Assembly: GCA_019614645.1 (NCBI GenBank) | Contig: JABWDB010000007.1 | Location: 6,647,501-6,711,500, forward strand | DNA length: 64,000 nucleotides | Reading direction: 5' to 3' | From: Stratiolaelaps scimitus | Lineage: Eukaryota > Arthropoda > Arachnida > Mesostigmata > Laelapidae | Translations under genes and position numbers: made by a program | The notes under the pieces: generated by a model | Database searches by the model: none | Seen by the model: the letters and a program-made list of their open reading frames with translations, nothing else | What the model was told of the DNA's origin: nothing | Part shown: positions 1 through 11,196 of the stretch, piece by piece | Layout: each line of letters begins with the position of its first letter | Position numbering within the stretch: position 1 is the stretch's first letter

Positions 1-1939
1 TTCCTATACAAACAAAGACAATTTATACATTGTATTCGCTATCCGTCTCCGAGTTAACTCGATGAATCACAAATCCATCGTATTGCGTTACATATAGAAC
101 ATGAGTATTTGCATGCATGGCCTGATGTCACATCGAATTTCATGCATAAAGTGGGCAATACCTAGGCAATTCCCATGACCGTAGCGTTGCAACGGTGTGC
201 AACTTGCAAGTCATCCATCAAAGTGCTAACATGGGAGTGCTTTCCTTTTAACCCAGTGCGACATCCTCGTTAAGGGCGACACGACTGACGTTCAGGCTGG
301 AAAATGTATAATAACACCACTTTTTGTTTGGTGACATTATTCACTCGGAGTTTGTATTCTATTATGCCTATATGTTGTTTATACTAGATGAATTTTACCA
401 CATGCTAATAATCGATTAGATATATCTATACTATAGATACTTCGCAAGCGTTATCTTTTCCTTGTTCATCATCGATGTCCCATACCCGTCAATAACTTGC
501 TACCCAATTTCTTAGATTATTATGATTATTAGCATGTGCTAACACGTAGCTAAACATGAGATGGTATGATTTGAATTTGCCCAATGTGAAGCGTCTTTTC
601 GCAGAAGAACGAACGATGCCACGATGGCGTCTTTAATTGAGGAAAACCGCCATGTAGTTAGTTTCATATTGCCTTCAGTGCCTCGATGCGCGTTGATCTC
701 TGTGTCGATTCCTGCACACCACGTATCTTCTATGTACAGCTGTCTATGTGCGAGCATCACACACAAATCCATTGGGACGAAAAGGCGGCTAAATGAGTAA
801 GCACACTGTACCCAAAGCTATTTGACGCGGCTGTTCCAGGCGATTGTAACGACCAGCCGGAAACAAGCAACTCATTATTCTCTTCTCTGCCAAGGTTTAA
901 AGTCTCGAGTTTCTCGAGCCGCTTCGACGCGCCGTGTCAGCAGGGCGGATGCAACGTCGGAAACGCATGCAAACGCTGCAACAGGAAGCCGACCTTTAAC
1001 TTCGGGTGACAGTGAATGCTGACTTCGCCATCGGGAGCTAAGAGGCTCGCTTGATGGCGATGTTTACAAAAAGCACATGATCACTCAGGATAAGGCGGGT
1101 AGCGCGGCTGAATGTTAGAAGTGGTGTATTTCACCTGTCGGTGTCGTCCGACACGCGGCGTTTATTATTGTGCGGTCGGTAGTTCATAGGTACGATGCGT
1201 TGAATCACAGAGGCATCAAGTCGCAAAGTGACAAACGGTGGGCTTCGGGTGATTGGCTTTTGAAGCAAAGACAGGTAGCATAAATACCTGTTTGGATCTT
1301 AGAAAAGTCTCCGCACGGTTGCGTCCGCTCCGGTGTCGACTGTTGCGGGCCGCCAGCAAATATGTTGGTCGTATTCTGCCTCGCCGTAATCCCCGTGGCG
1401 TTAACGTGTGATGTATTTCGAAATGATTGTGAGAGATACGCTTCCATAAGTGAAGCATAACTACGCTTTGAGATTGAGAGGGTGAAGGGACAGCCAGTGG
1501 CTCAATATATTACGAGCTCCCAAACATGAGCAAAAACTTCTCTGGCAAGATCATGGCTTGGGTTGTGTTATTATAATAATAATAATAATTATTATTATTA
1601 TTATTATATTTATTTATTGTCCCCAACGACATCTTTGGGAGGTACGCACGTGTAACTGACATTCAAGTGAGACCTCCCATCCAAAAGTCTAGGGCTCGTA
1701 ATGGGCGATAACGAATCACGTAAGCTGGGGTTTATGGCTAGGAGTCCGGGCGTGTGGAACAAAATGTCACACATTGAATGACTGAAACTAACTGTATGAT
1801 TGACCCGCTAGTGTAGTATATACTTAGATTAGATAAACAGATAACGGAGCTTCCAGTTATTACAGATACTAAATAATATACACAATAGGATACAATTGAG
1901 TCTAAGAATCCAACACAGCGGACAGACATGGTTTATGTA
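1..1939. other. No gene recognised; AT-rich flank with AAT/ATT palindrome
   Basis: No exon with conserved motifs or matched splice sites was found. The lectin gene's 3' exon was sought here on the minus strand without success. The only notable structure is the AAT/ATT inverted microsatellite at 1571-1610. Small open frames at 1205-1458 (both minus frames) look like chance. Confidence 0.5.
1571..1610. repeat. (TAA)n/(ATT)n inverted microsatellite
   Basis: A run of TAA units is followed directly by a run of ATT units, making an almost perfect palindrome of about 40 bp that could fold as a hairpin or cruciform. Confidence 0.85.
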
Positions 1940-3235
1940 TCAGGCGTGTTACATTATGGACATAAATATCATTATTATTATTAAGATGCTGAGAGCTTTG
2001 AGAAGGGACCAAACGGCTCGGGCGAACGGGGACAAAGCAAACATCGTAATGCTCTTTTGTTTGCAATTTAGGGATGGGTAGAACATTATTATGATAATTA
2101 AGACCAAAGTATTCGACAGCATAAACCATACGTCAACTGAAAAAGTATATAGCGTGAAAATGCGATTCAGACCAATGCACTTCCAGTTAAAACGCCCTAG
2201 AACCCAGCCCAAAAGACTCTGAAGATGGGTGCGCCTGCAATATTTAAAAGGTCACCGTCCGCGGCCGACCCGATCTTCGGTAGGCGGAAGTGAATAAAGA
2301 CAGATTTGGCCGCGATTATTTATAGAACCTTGGCCGTGAGCCATCCTTTTATCTGAGCTGGGTCATGCTTGGTTCTGGTAATCAGTTCAAGCAGTTTTGG
2401 ACCATCAATGAAGCAGAACGTATCATCAGCAACAAGGATCATCTTAAGACAACTACAAACATGAGCGGCATCGTTAAATAACGAGAAAAGTAGAGGACTT
2501 AGAAGACTGCCTCGCCGGACAGCACAGTGCATATTTTCACTACCGGAAATGGTATCAATTACGTCCACACACTGAATACGTTCGGACATAAAGCTGAACA
2601 ATAAATTGCAAGCATCAGCGTCGAAGTTGTATGCGACCAGTTTTTCCGAAGTATCAGAGAATCTATTGAGTCGAATGCTTTCCGCACGTCTACGAAAATA
2701 GTCAGGGACGGTCCAATGCTTGTTTATAGGTGTCAGAAGGTTCTGCGAGTGGTAGCGACGTTCCACGTTTCTTTCGAAAACCATATTGCTTATCGGATAA
2801 AATATTACAGCTAGCTCTTTGATCAAGAATTGCTTTCTAGAATACCTTGGACGGAGGGGAGAAGATAAAGATGGGTCGATAATTAAAACAGAGTTGATTA
2901 TTACCATATCATAGTCAAATCTATTGAACGACTTCACTTACGTAATATTAATCTCGAATCTGGTGGAGATCGATCCAACATGCTCTAATAGGTGCAGTAT
3001 TCTGCTCAGGTAATCGAAGTAAAATAGCAGACTGCGAGGTGGGAACGTATTTGTTATTACATACGAATTTAGAGGATTTGCAATCAAGTCAGGATTGGGT
3101 ACTGAAACACCTTCTACCTTCAGAATGAAACATGCTGAGGCCTTCTGCTTATCAATTATGCTATTAATTACCTTCAACGGGAAGATACCGGCTTGACGTT
3201 TGTTCTTAGCAAGTTCCGAATAATATTACGCGTTC
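1940..3235 (-). mobile_element. Decayed non-LTR retrotransposon (LINE), reverse transcriptase part
   Basis: Minus-strand translation gives successive pieces of a LINE reverse transcriptase in different frames. 2938-3235 has the pre-RT linker (VINSIIDKQKAS, then VEGVSVPNPDLIANPLNSY). 2320-2937 has the palm, with RRGSLLSPLLFSLFNDA and ILVADDTFCFIDGP, ending IKGWLTAKVL. 2215-2310 continues with KSVFIHFRLP and DGDLLNIAGAP. 1949-2110 has thumb-like SLNCKQKSI and WSLLKALSIL. The catalytic motif usually reading (F/Y)xDD is VADD here, and the PQG motif is altered. Several frameshifts and stops show a dead copy. The family resembles the CR1/Jockey group, but clade assignment needs a search. No endonuclease domain, target duplication or tail was identified. 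Confidence 0.85.
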
Positions 3236-5490
3236 TCTGATTTGTGACATCAGTGCGGACACAAATATGGCCAGTCCAACGATCAGGTGTGAGGGACACT
3301 CTTCAAGCTATCCACGTTCACAGTTTGGCAGGGCTAGTCGGGGCAGGAAACTGCCCTATCAACAACGTTGTCGTACAAACAATTGTGTGTGACATCGTCA
3401 TTCGAGTTGAAATGGGGGAGAGATACCCAGCAGGCTTACAATTGTTTGTGTCCGAGATGGAAACAAGGTAGAAGCATCAGCCGGTGATTGCTTCGAGCGC
3501 GCACGAGGCCGCGCGCCTGTCACTACATACTGACTAATTAACGAATCGCTGTTGTTGGGCAATACACATGTGACTCAAAGTTCGCTCGGAAACAGAAATG
3601 AAGTGCACATCGATGCCGACAGATAACACGTGCACCTAGTTATACCCCTTACCTACGTCAGCCTAAGCTGGCTGCGTAGGAGGCATGGTCCTAAAAGGTC
3701 TTGGATAATGGCTTCATGTACTCAGAGTAGGACGAGCGACGCCTCATTGAGTCCAGGCCGAAAGGGAACATTTTGCATAAAAGGATACTGGCTTTTAGAG
3801 GAAGGAGCTATACAGCTCTAGCCGGGCGTACAGTACATGCTTGCCTTTACCGGGATCAAATATGAACGGACGCTACTTCAGGAGGGCAGTCGAAGCCAAG
3901 CTCGGCGAAGAGCGTGCTATCTTCGAACTGTAAACTAAATCCGCCTCGAGCAGTGGCCACACAAAGCGACAACCGTATAGCAGCGCAGTGCATACCGCGT
4001 GGTCCGAATACACCGTGGGGCAACGACGAGAAGAAACACCAAAGGCACGATGAATTCAAGAATATATACCATTATGGGGGATTTGCATTGGGCAGATCCG
4101 ATTTCTTCATGCGTGCAAAGATGCCTTATGGAAAGTTCATGGCGTTGTCGAACAACGAGATCGACTGTATACAGCCCATGCCTACTGCATAAAGCATAAT
4201 GACGCTCAACTCTTTGGAATCCCATCGTAGCTGAAAGTGCAGATGGACTGCTGGGTCGCAATAGTCGGAGTAACGATAATGATAGTTACAAAGCCGTCGT
4301 ATTCCACGAAAAGATACTGACTTTTTGTTTAAACAACGGAGAAAACGCATCTAACAGAGGAGTCTGGCTTGCAACATTATCTCTCTAGGACAGAGAATCA
4401 CAAAAAAAAGTCCTCAAGCAAAACCATCAAGCGGACAGATCGCACAGTGATCATCGCAGTCGCCAGAAGTTTTCGCCAGCAGTTTGGTATACTCGACAGT
4501 TCGTTAGCGCGATCTCATCAAGAACTCGCGCTCGTGAAATTAGCAAGTAGTCAGCAGCGGTGTCATTTTCTCTATGGTGAAAATATTCTGTACGCGGAAC
4601 ACTGAACGAGAAGAAATGCAAACTTAATGATGTGCGTCACATCTCTGTGAAGGCCCTATCGTTGTAAATAGAAATGTCCCACTGGATCGCGTTTGCTCAT
4701 CTCTGGTCCGATCTAGTTGTATGTGTACTTCCAGGGAAAATTGCGCTCTAAATAGATCGTAAATATCTCAAGGGAAGTTGTAGGTATCTACAGGCATACA
4801 CGTCGGCGAAGCACCACACTACTACATATGAGGGGCACACGCGGCAAGCTGGCGATGTGACTTACGATAAATCAGGCTTTCTCAAGGTTTACTGGCTTGG
4901 TCAAATGGCGAACAGAGCCGTCATGTTAATTTTTAGTCACGGCTCACAGCGAACAGTCGCTTCGCGAGCACTAGTCGCACTACGCATACGCGCCATGCTC
5001 GAAATTGGTTCACGAGAACCATATGTGTACACTATTATTTCTTTGCACATTATTTCCATTGCACAAACCGCTTTCGTTCAACGCATAATGTACGTGCCAG
5101 AATATAGGGGACATTTAGAAAGCCCGCGAGGATCCATTATTCCATTATACGCAGGGACGGACAGCTGTGAAAAATGATTCTCAAACATTACATTTGTAGA
5201 GGGTCCAGACTCCTAACGTGCACTTATCTATATTACAGGTATTTCGTAATCAGGAAACGTTTCTGCTGCCGACGCCTCCCTAATGCATTATCCCCATTTC
5301 GTCACCGTTTTTGCGTTCGGCTGTTGCCGACAATTTTACCCAATATTATTCACATTGCATTTGATTATGGGGTCGAACTAATTCCGATATATGTTGTTCA
5401 GATAGAACAAGCGTTCTACGTTGTCTACGCTCATACCAACAATCAGACGTGAGCAAACAATCGAATTCTGCAGAGTGTTAATATACTCAC
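3236..5490. other. Stretch without a recognised gene
   Basis: This lies downstream of the last recognised lectin exon. A minus-strand open frame at 3935-4230 follows a splice-acceptor-like sequence in the right phase and has one hydrophobic segment, but lacks lectin motifs (see findings). Nothing else is recognised. Confidence 0.4.
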
Positions 5491-5591
5491 TGGTGTACTG
5501 TACAGCTGTTCCATCGGGCCATTCGTAACAGCTCTCGTAGCGGATGTCCGAGGCTCCTATCCAGAAGCTCCGCAGCGCCGGATAAACAGGA
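5491..5591 (-). CDS. CUB/lectin gene exon: C-type lectin WIG / WPDGT segment
   Basis: This 101-bp exon encodes residues 454-486, with acceptor TTGCGTTACAG and a perfect GTGAGT donor in phase 1. It contains FWIGASDIRYESC and YEWPDGTAVQYT, corresponding to the WIGL.D and F.W.DGT core motifs of C-type lectin domains. The remaining third of the fold (the W..GEPN-type calcium/sugar loop, the WND strand and the last cysteines) must come from a further exon to the left. Sugar-binding ability therefore cannot be judged from this window. Confidence 0.92.
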
Positions 5592-6532
5592 CTGTAACGC
5601 AAGCAGAAAAATAGATCAAGTATGAACGCTGTACGAGCCAACGCAGTATAGGCATGTTGCGTCAACACAAGAACCTCAACGCGTCGCTACAAATACGCGT
5701 AAAGTAGCAGTGATCAAGGAAATACGTGACTATCAATGAGTGGCGTAGATGCTGCTGGTGCCCAAGTGAGTCTCGCAGCAGCAGAGCTTTACGAAGAGGC
5801 ACGTTATTATTTATGTATCGTTATTACATTATAAGATACAAATAGGCCTGCGAATTTCGATTTTTAAACGAACGCTCAACCGAAATCAATCCAGCCCTAG
5901 TTATGACCATGCTGCTGAACGTTGCGTGAGCATAATCATACTGCGTGTTATGCTTCTGTGTGATTTCTTCGATTGTCCATTGTTAATCGTCCGATGCAGT
6001 TCGTAACCGTTCCTTATCCGCTATCAGTTCCGAGGCAACTGTGCTTTCAACTATCAGTCAAATGAAAAGCACATTTATGTCTGTCTTCGAGACAAGCAAC
6101 ACCGCTCGAGACCAGGACACGCTGAAGATGGCGTTGGCCACTCGAAAATTTCGACGAAAGCACGATCTCAGCGGAGAAACAGCTACGTTTCGACAGCTCT
6201 AGCAAATAAATAGGCATCAGGGAGAAGAGCGAGGCCGAAACCAGTTTGCTGAGCTTGGGCTCAAAACAACAACCTTTCGTGGAACCATCGTTGGTGATAT
6301 CAAACTTCGGATCGCCATTGTAGATCGCTTATTGCAATCCACTTGATTCGCTTCGTCATCGTCAAATGATCTTAGCACAATCATTGTCAGCGTCGAATCG
6401 ATCGCATTTCATCAACAAGAAAAACATTCCTCTGGGAGAGAAGTATTCTCTGCCATTATTACTAATGCGGAGTTGTGTGTGTTTGAAGTGTTCTTGACCT
6501 CGATCATTGTCGTTTGTAATATCTATTTTGTA

Positions 6533-6537
<5 letters not shown>

Positions 6538-6570
<33 letters not shown>
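6538..6570. repeat. (TA)n microsatellite
   Basis: A pure TA run of about 27 bp ending in a short CACA extension, inside an intron. Confidence 0.9.
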
Positions 6571-6890
6571 GAGTGTTCAGGGAAGTATCGTAGCCCTGTG
6601 GGAGACGACTACTTCAAGTTCAACCGTTGCGGAAGCACCCAACAAAATTCCTTAGAAGACGGAACTTGCCTATTTTGAAATGTCACCAAGTTTGTCTCCA
6701 AAGATGTTCACCTAAGTTGACGTTCCCTGAGATCATTTTTCTGTACATTTCACTTCCCCTATTATTTTACAATACCCACTGCTATTATTCCTATTAGTTA
6801 TATACTGGCAGAATAAGGACAGAAAGAAAAACATTCGAGGGAAGGTTACCTTCAGGACCGGCAAACTTGGTCTACCATAGCGATGTGCGT

Positions 6891-6891
6891 A

Positions 6892-6922
<31 letters not shown>

Positions 6923-6923
6923 T
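6891..6923. repeat. (TA)n microsatellite
   Basis: An alternating AT run with one ACAT interruption, 330 bp from the previous TA repeat, inside an intron. Confidence 0.9.
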
Positions 6924-7951
6924 GTGTAGTTAGTAAAGTGCATGTTTTTTGAAAGAAAGTTCACAGCACGAAACTAGCACGAAGAAACTTTCCTCCAAAG
7001 TTGGTTGGACCATTGGTTCACATATGAAAAACGCGTCCCAAGGTACTTGTGAAACCCGGAGAACGTGACAAAGCCGAACATGGTGGTTAGCACGTACTCG
7101 ACCGAATCTCGGTCTGGTGGCCTCAAGCCTTGTGGGGGGGGTCCCATTGCTGCTCCCGCTGTGAAGGACGGATGCGCCGAATGCCGGCGTGTGGAACACT
7201 TGTAGTATGCTCGAGTATGATTTGTATTCGCTCTTTGGTGAGCTCGGGAATCATTCTGTGCTTTTGATCTATCTTATTCTACACAGCGTTGTATAATATG
7301 TGGACAGCCTGTGTCGCAATTCGGCGTTGTTTTTGGCGACGCCTTCAAATACCGCTGAACGAGTAATCTCGATTAGTATCGATTAGTAAATTAGCGAAAA
7401 CGTGAGAATGAACGCCGGGCCACTAAGCAACGATTTAGTTGGAATTGATGGGCGATAGAGCAGAAATTGCACACATCTGTACAGAAGGTCTTGGCCCGAG
7501 ATTCTCGCACGTGTCCGCAGTAACACATAGAAAACCACGCACATACACACGTGTGAATGTGCGGGATGTTCGGAGAGTGACCTAACTTCATGGCAGACTA
7601 TCCAAAGTATCACGGTTCCTGCAATTCTTCTATTTCATATTTATTCTAATGTATATCTATTATAGGTAGTACCATGTGCGTTAAACAAAAGGTGCAAGAT
7701 GAAAATTCAATGAAAATATGTCACAAAGATTTTCTTTTCTGAATCTGTCTCTGTCGTTTTTGTTGAAAAATTTGTGAAGGAAATGATGTCCCTTCAAAAA
7801 GAGGAAAGAACAAACGTTTACGGAAAAAAATTACGATTCAACTTCGAACTTTAATTAGTTGCCTTTGGTTACGGTTGCGTCAGTTTCCCAATATCTCTTT
7901 ACGCATTTATGCATTACATGGTAGTAACAATTCGCCGAGATACTCTGAGTA

Positions 7952-7954
<3 letters not shown>

Positions 7955-7990
<36 letters not shown>
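7955..7990. repeat. (TA)n microsatellite, 36 bp
   Basis: Eighteen uninterrupted TA units inside an intron. The repeat generates spurious YIYIYI open frames on both strands. Confidence 0.92.
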
Positions 7991-7992
<2 letters not shown>

Positions 7993-9164
7993 TGTGTCTA
8001 TTACCACGGACGCAAGTCCAGCGATGAGAAGAAATCCGAAAGTCTGGATGGCCGAACGACCACCGGTAGCCACGAATGCTAAGTGTGCCACCAAAAAAGT
8101 GCACAGCAAATTCATCTCCATTTGGAGACTAGATATATGAGAATAGACAGTCTGTTCTAAGCTTTCCGGAGCATCCAAACTTCATTAGCTCCCTTCTACA
8201 AAAATCGGGGGCCTCTGCTATTCCGTACATACGAACGAATGTACATAGTTTGAGAGTTGGATGGCCTCTTTCGCGAGGAAAAGTGGCAGGAAGTCCGTGT
8301 TTCCACCTCGGAACGAGAGACCGTACGATCGAAACTGTGTGGCGAGTCGGGCACACGACGCGCGAGGGGGCCACCCTTGGAGACGGAGGTTGTTGTGTTA
8401 TCCCGACTGAGTGTTCGTTGCAACAGTGCTAATCCCGCCTGGGGCGTTAGCCAGCCACCTGTGACGACGAAACGGGCTAGTTCAGATCGTCATGTTCGTA
8501 ATACATTTCCGAGCTTGTCCGAAGCCCAGAGACGCTCCATCGGGTTTATTGACGCCAATACGTTGAGGTCGAATGGTTCAGGACGACACGAGGAGGGCTC
8601 ATAGCCCATGAAGCCTTCGGTTACGGTCTGGTTTATCATTCGGCATTACCTCTCTACGGTAGACACACGCGTTTGGTACGAAGCTAATGTCGACTCCCCG
8701 AAGCTAATGTTGGTGTAGCACATTTCGTGGCTACAGAAAGCATCCGTGTAATAATTTTTATCTTCAGATATGGCTGTATACAGCTAATAAAGAAGTGGAC
8801 TCGACACATACAAGCGGACATAATATAAACCGGTTCGCGTTGAGGATCGCCCAGCCCGTTATGGCATCGTCGTTGGTAATGCGTATCCGTACATCGAGCT
8901 AGTCAAATTATATGCATGTGGGTAATTGAAACACTCGAACTCTTAGGAGAAATGTCGTGATCGGTGTAAGACTGACGATTAATCTTAACGTTTAGTAATT
9001 AATTCGATGATTTTGTGATAATGCAGCTATCGGAATTTTGTTCGGAAGACCTCGAAGATGGTAACGTGCTCCGTTTTCCGTGTCTGAAACTCGAGTGCGA
9101 GGGACGCTAACTTGAGACCGTTGGCCGACTATGTAACGCTGACAGATGAACTCGAGATATGTAG

Positions 9165-9168
<4 letters not shown>

Positions 9169-9209
<41 letters not shown>

Positions 9210-9250
9210 TAACAATAACAATAACAATAATAATAATAATAATAATAATA
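9169..9250. repeat. (TAA)n / (CAATAA)n compound microsatellite, about 82 bp
   Basis: TAA units flank an internal block of ACAATA units, so the repeat is compound. It starts 48 bp from the donor of the 9298-9420 exon. The polyasparagine and polyisoleucine open frames here are artefacts of the repeat. Confidence 0.92.
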
Positions 9251-9297
9251 AACGAGAACATGAAGGTGACTTGGGGCTAGTTAATTATCAAGGTTAC

Positions 9298-9420
9298 CTG
9301 GCGTGCAACATTTTGTCGAGCATACTCTGGACCTCCCTCGAGTCGATGACCGCGAGAAAACCGCCTTCCCGTAGGCAATGGTCATTTGCGCCCCACCACG
9401 ACAGCTGTCGCGAGAATACC
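9298..9420 (-). CDS. CUB/lectin gene exon: C-type lectin domain, helix region
   Basis: This 123-bp exon encodes residues 413-452, with acceptor TCATTTCAG and donor GTAACC in phase 2. VFSRQLSWWGANDHCLREGG followed by FLAVIDSREVQSMLDKML is a textbook C-type lectin segment: aromatic strand, tryptophans, helix-1 cysteine (427), the GG.LAVI strand, and helix 2 with D.RE. The exon lies next to a long (AAT)n/(AAC)n microsatellite at 9169-9250 in the downstream intron. Confidence 0.92.
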
Positions 9421-9865
9421 CTGAAATGAGACAGACACAGCGAGATGGTGTTAGGCAAACAAAGCACTTGAGTCCATTCGAAACTGTAACTAAGAAGTAG
9501 CAAATGACATACAAACATTTTATTGGGTTGGAGAAGATCAAGCGCCGATCAAATCGGTCTAAGCAATCAGCGTGAATGATACTGTTATACACTATCCGTG
9601 TGCGTGTGTAACCGCTCAATATTGTGATACGCTGAAAAATAATGAAAAGGACTTCTCAAAACGTCGGGATCCATTATATTCGTATGGCAATGCACCTGTG
9701 ATTTTCGAATATCGAGGTGACCTTAGCCTCAAAGTTCAACTTTTCTACCTCGGGGTCGTCGGCGACATTTGACTCGTATCGAAGCTCGAGGCTGCCGTTC
9801 AAACGAATTACGGTGCGATGACCACACAGCATAGTGACATCGCGATCCCTCGTTCATCCTTCTAA

Positions 9866-10160
9866 CAGCGGCGGTGGCGGCGGCCGCAGCAGCAGCCGCC
9901 GCTGCCGACGCCGCCGCAACAACAGCAAATAATGCCAAGGTGGCTGGGACGAGTCTCGACCTCCGTTTTGCAGGGCTTCCCAGACGGCCCGCGTTCGGAT
10001 CACGTCAAGACGTGGACGAGAGAGGAGGGAGCTTCGCATCGGGCAGGGCAACGCCTGTCGCCCTGCCTTGTCGGATCTACTCGGGACTTCAGATGCCAGC
10101 GGGACAACGAAAGAAGGATACTACTACAGCTGCCGCCGCCGCCGCTGCTGCTGTTGCCTA
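9866..10160. repeat. GCN/CAG trinucleotide-rich segment
   Basis: Two triplet clusters, GCGGCGGTGGCGGCGGCC with CAGCAGCAGCCGCC (about 9866-9930) and CTGCCGCCGCCGCCGCTGCT (about 10131-10157), flank about 200 bp of GC-rich sequence. In one plus frame this reads as alanine tracts at both ends of an open frame (stop at about 10159). In another it reads as Gln/Pro then Leu/Pro in a frame open from 9866 to 10402. It could be part of an exon, a UTR or simple expansion; no homologue is recognised. Confidence 0.6.
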
Positions 10161-11166
10161 GTGCTGTTGTCGGACCGACGAGGGCCAAGAAAACACGCCG
10201 TGACGAGTCTCAGCAAAGCAGAGCAGATCAGCACAACACTGACATGAGACGAACGACAGAGATCACTAGAAGAAGTGACCTGGCAATCGTGATCGTCAGC
10301 TGGCATCGACTCGATGGCGCAGCCCCCTTCGACGCAGGGTGCCAAGCTGGTGTCGCCTTCGCCTGCGTTGCTCGTCAGAAACTGCGTACAGCAGTGGGAT
10401 AGGCGAAGTTCTATTTAGACGCTGGACCAGCCACAAGGGCTTAGAGATTCTCGAATCTTGATAATGGCTCGAAGTATGAACCCTCCCAGCTTGCTGCGCG
10501 CGTACCTGGCATTAACTTACACGGTGATCTTCTACAACATTGTAGATGTTTTATCGGACTCGTTTGAATCGTTAAAATTGCGAGTCACGTTAGTGCCATG
10601 AGTTAGCGGTCGCATCGCCCGTTGTTAATGTCAACGCATAGCAGACCATTATTAGGTATAAAGGAGGAACATTTGCTTCCAATTGACATTTACATTTACG
10701 GAAGAAAGTTCAACTACATAAATAATTATGATACTAAAGCTAAACATTTTTAATCGATCGACCAATTTTGCTCGACTTGACCAATGACTAGTTGCGGAGC
10801 GGTGATGAATATACTGTTTGATCGTTGCTATTTATCGTATAATCGATTACTTGCTAGCCGCTGTAATTTCTTCTGTATCGTACGCTCCATTGTGATGAAT
10901 TGAACTGTAGTTTCAACATGTGCTGATTTGCTTTGCTCAGTATGGGACGCCAATATGAGATTCGAACGCGAACTCTAAGTTGTGTGCTGATATCGGGTAT
11001 TTTGCAGGCAGAGTTGTTCAGTCGTAATTGAAATGAATCCCTAGTTCAAATTGCATCGAAGACGTCGTCGAATAAATATTTTAGGGAGCCACACAACGTA
11101 ATAGGTTTGCCTAGTGCACGACGACATATTGCTAATTTAACGATTTTCGACTTTAAATTACATAGT

Positions 11167-11196
11167 GGAATTATGAATTATGGAATTATGAATTCT
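11167..11196. repeat. Direct duplication of about 15 bp
   Basis: GGAATTATGAATTAT is followed immediately by GGAATTATGAATTC, a short tandem duplication in an intron. Confidence 0.7.

Larger units (their letters stand above)
5592..9297 (-). other. Intron (3.7 kb) of the CUB/lectin gene
   Basis: This is the intron between the two lectin-domain exons. It holds (TA)n microsatellites at 6538-6564, 6891-6923 and 7955-7990 and the AAT-rich microsatellite at 9169-9250. A short direct repeat (CGAAGCTAATGT) occurs twice near 8674-8710. No other gene was recognised. Confidence 0.6.

Noticed and set aside
7907..8178. Open frames with YIYIYI runs on both strands
   Set aside because: They are translations of the (TA)n microsatellite at 7955-7990.
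8992..9429. Polyasparagine/polyisoleucine open frames
   Set aside because: They are translations of the AAT/AAC microsatellite; the real coding part here is only the exon at 9298-9420 in another frame.
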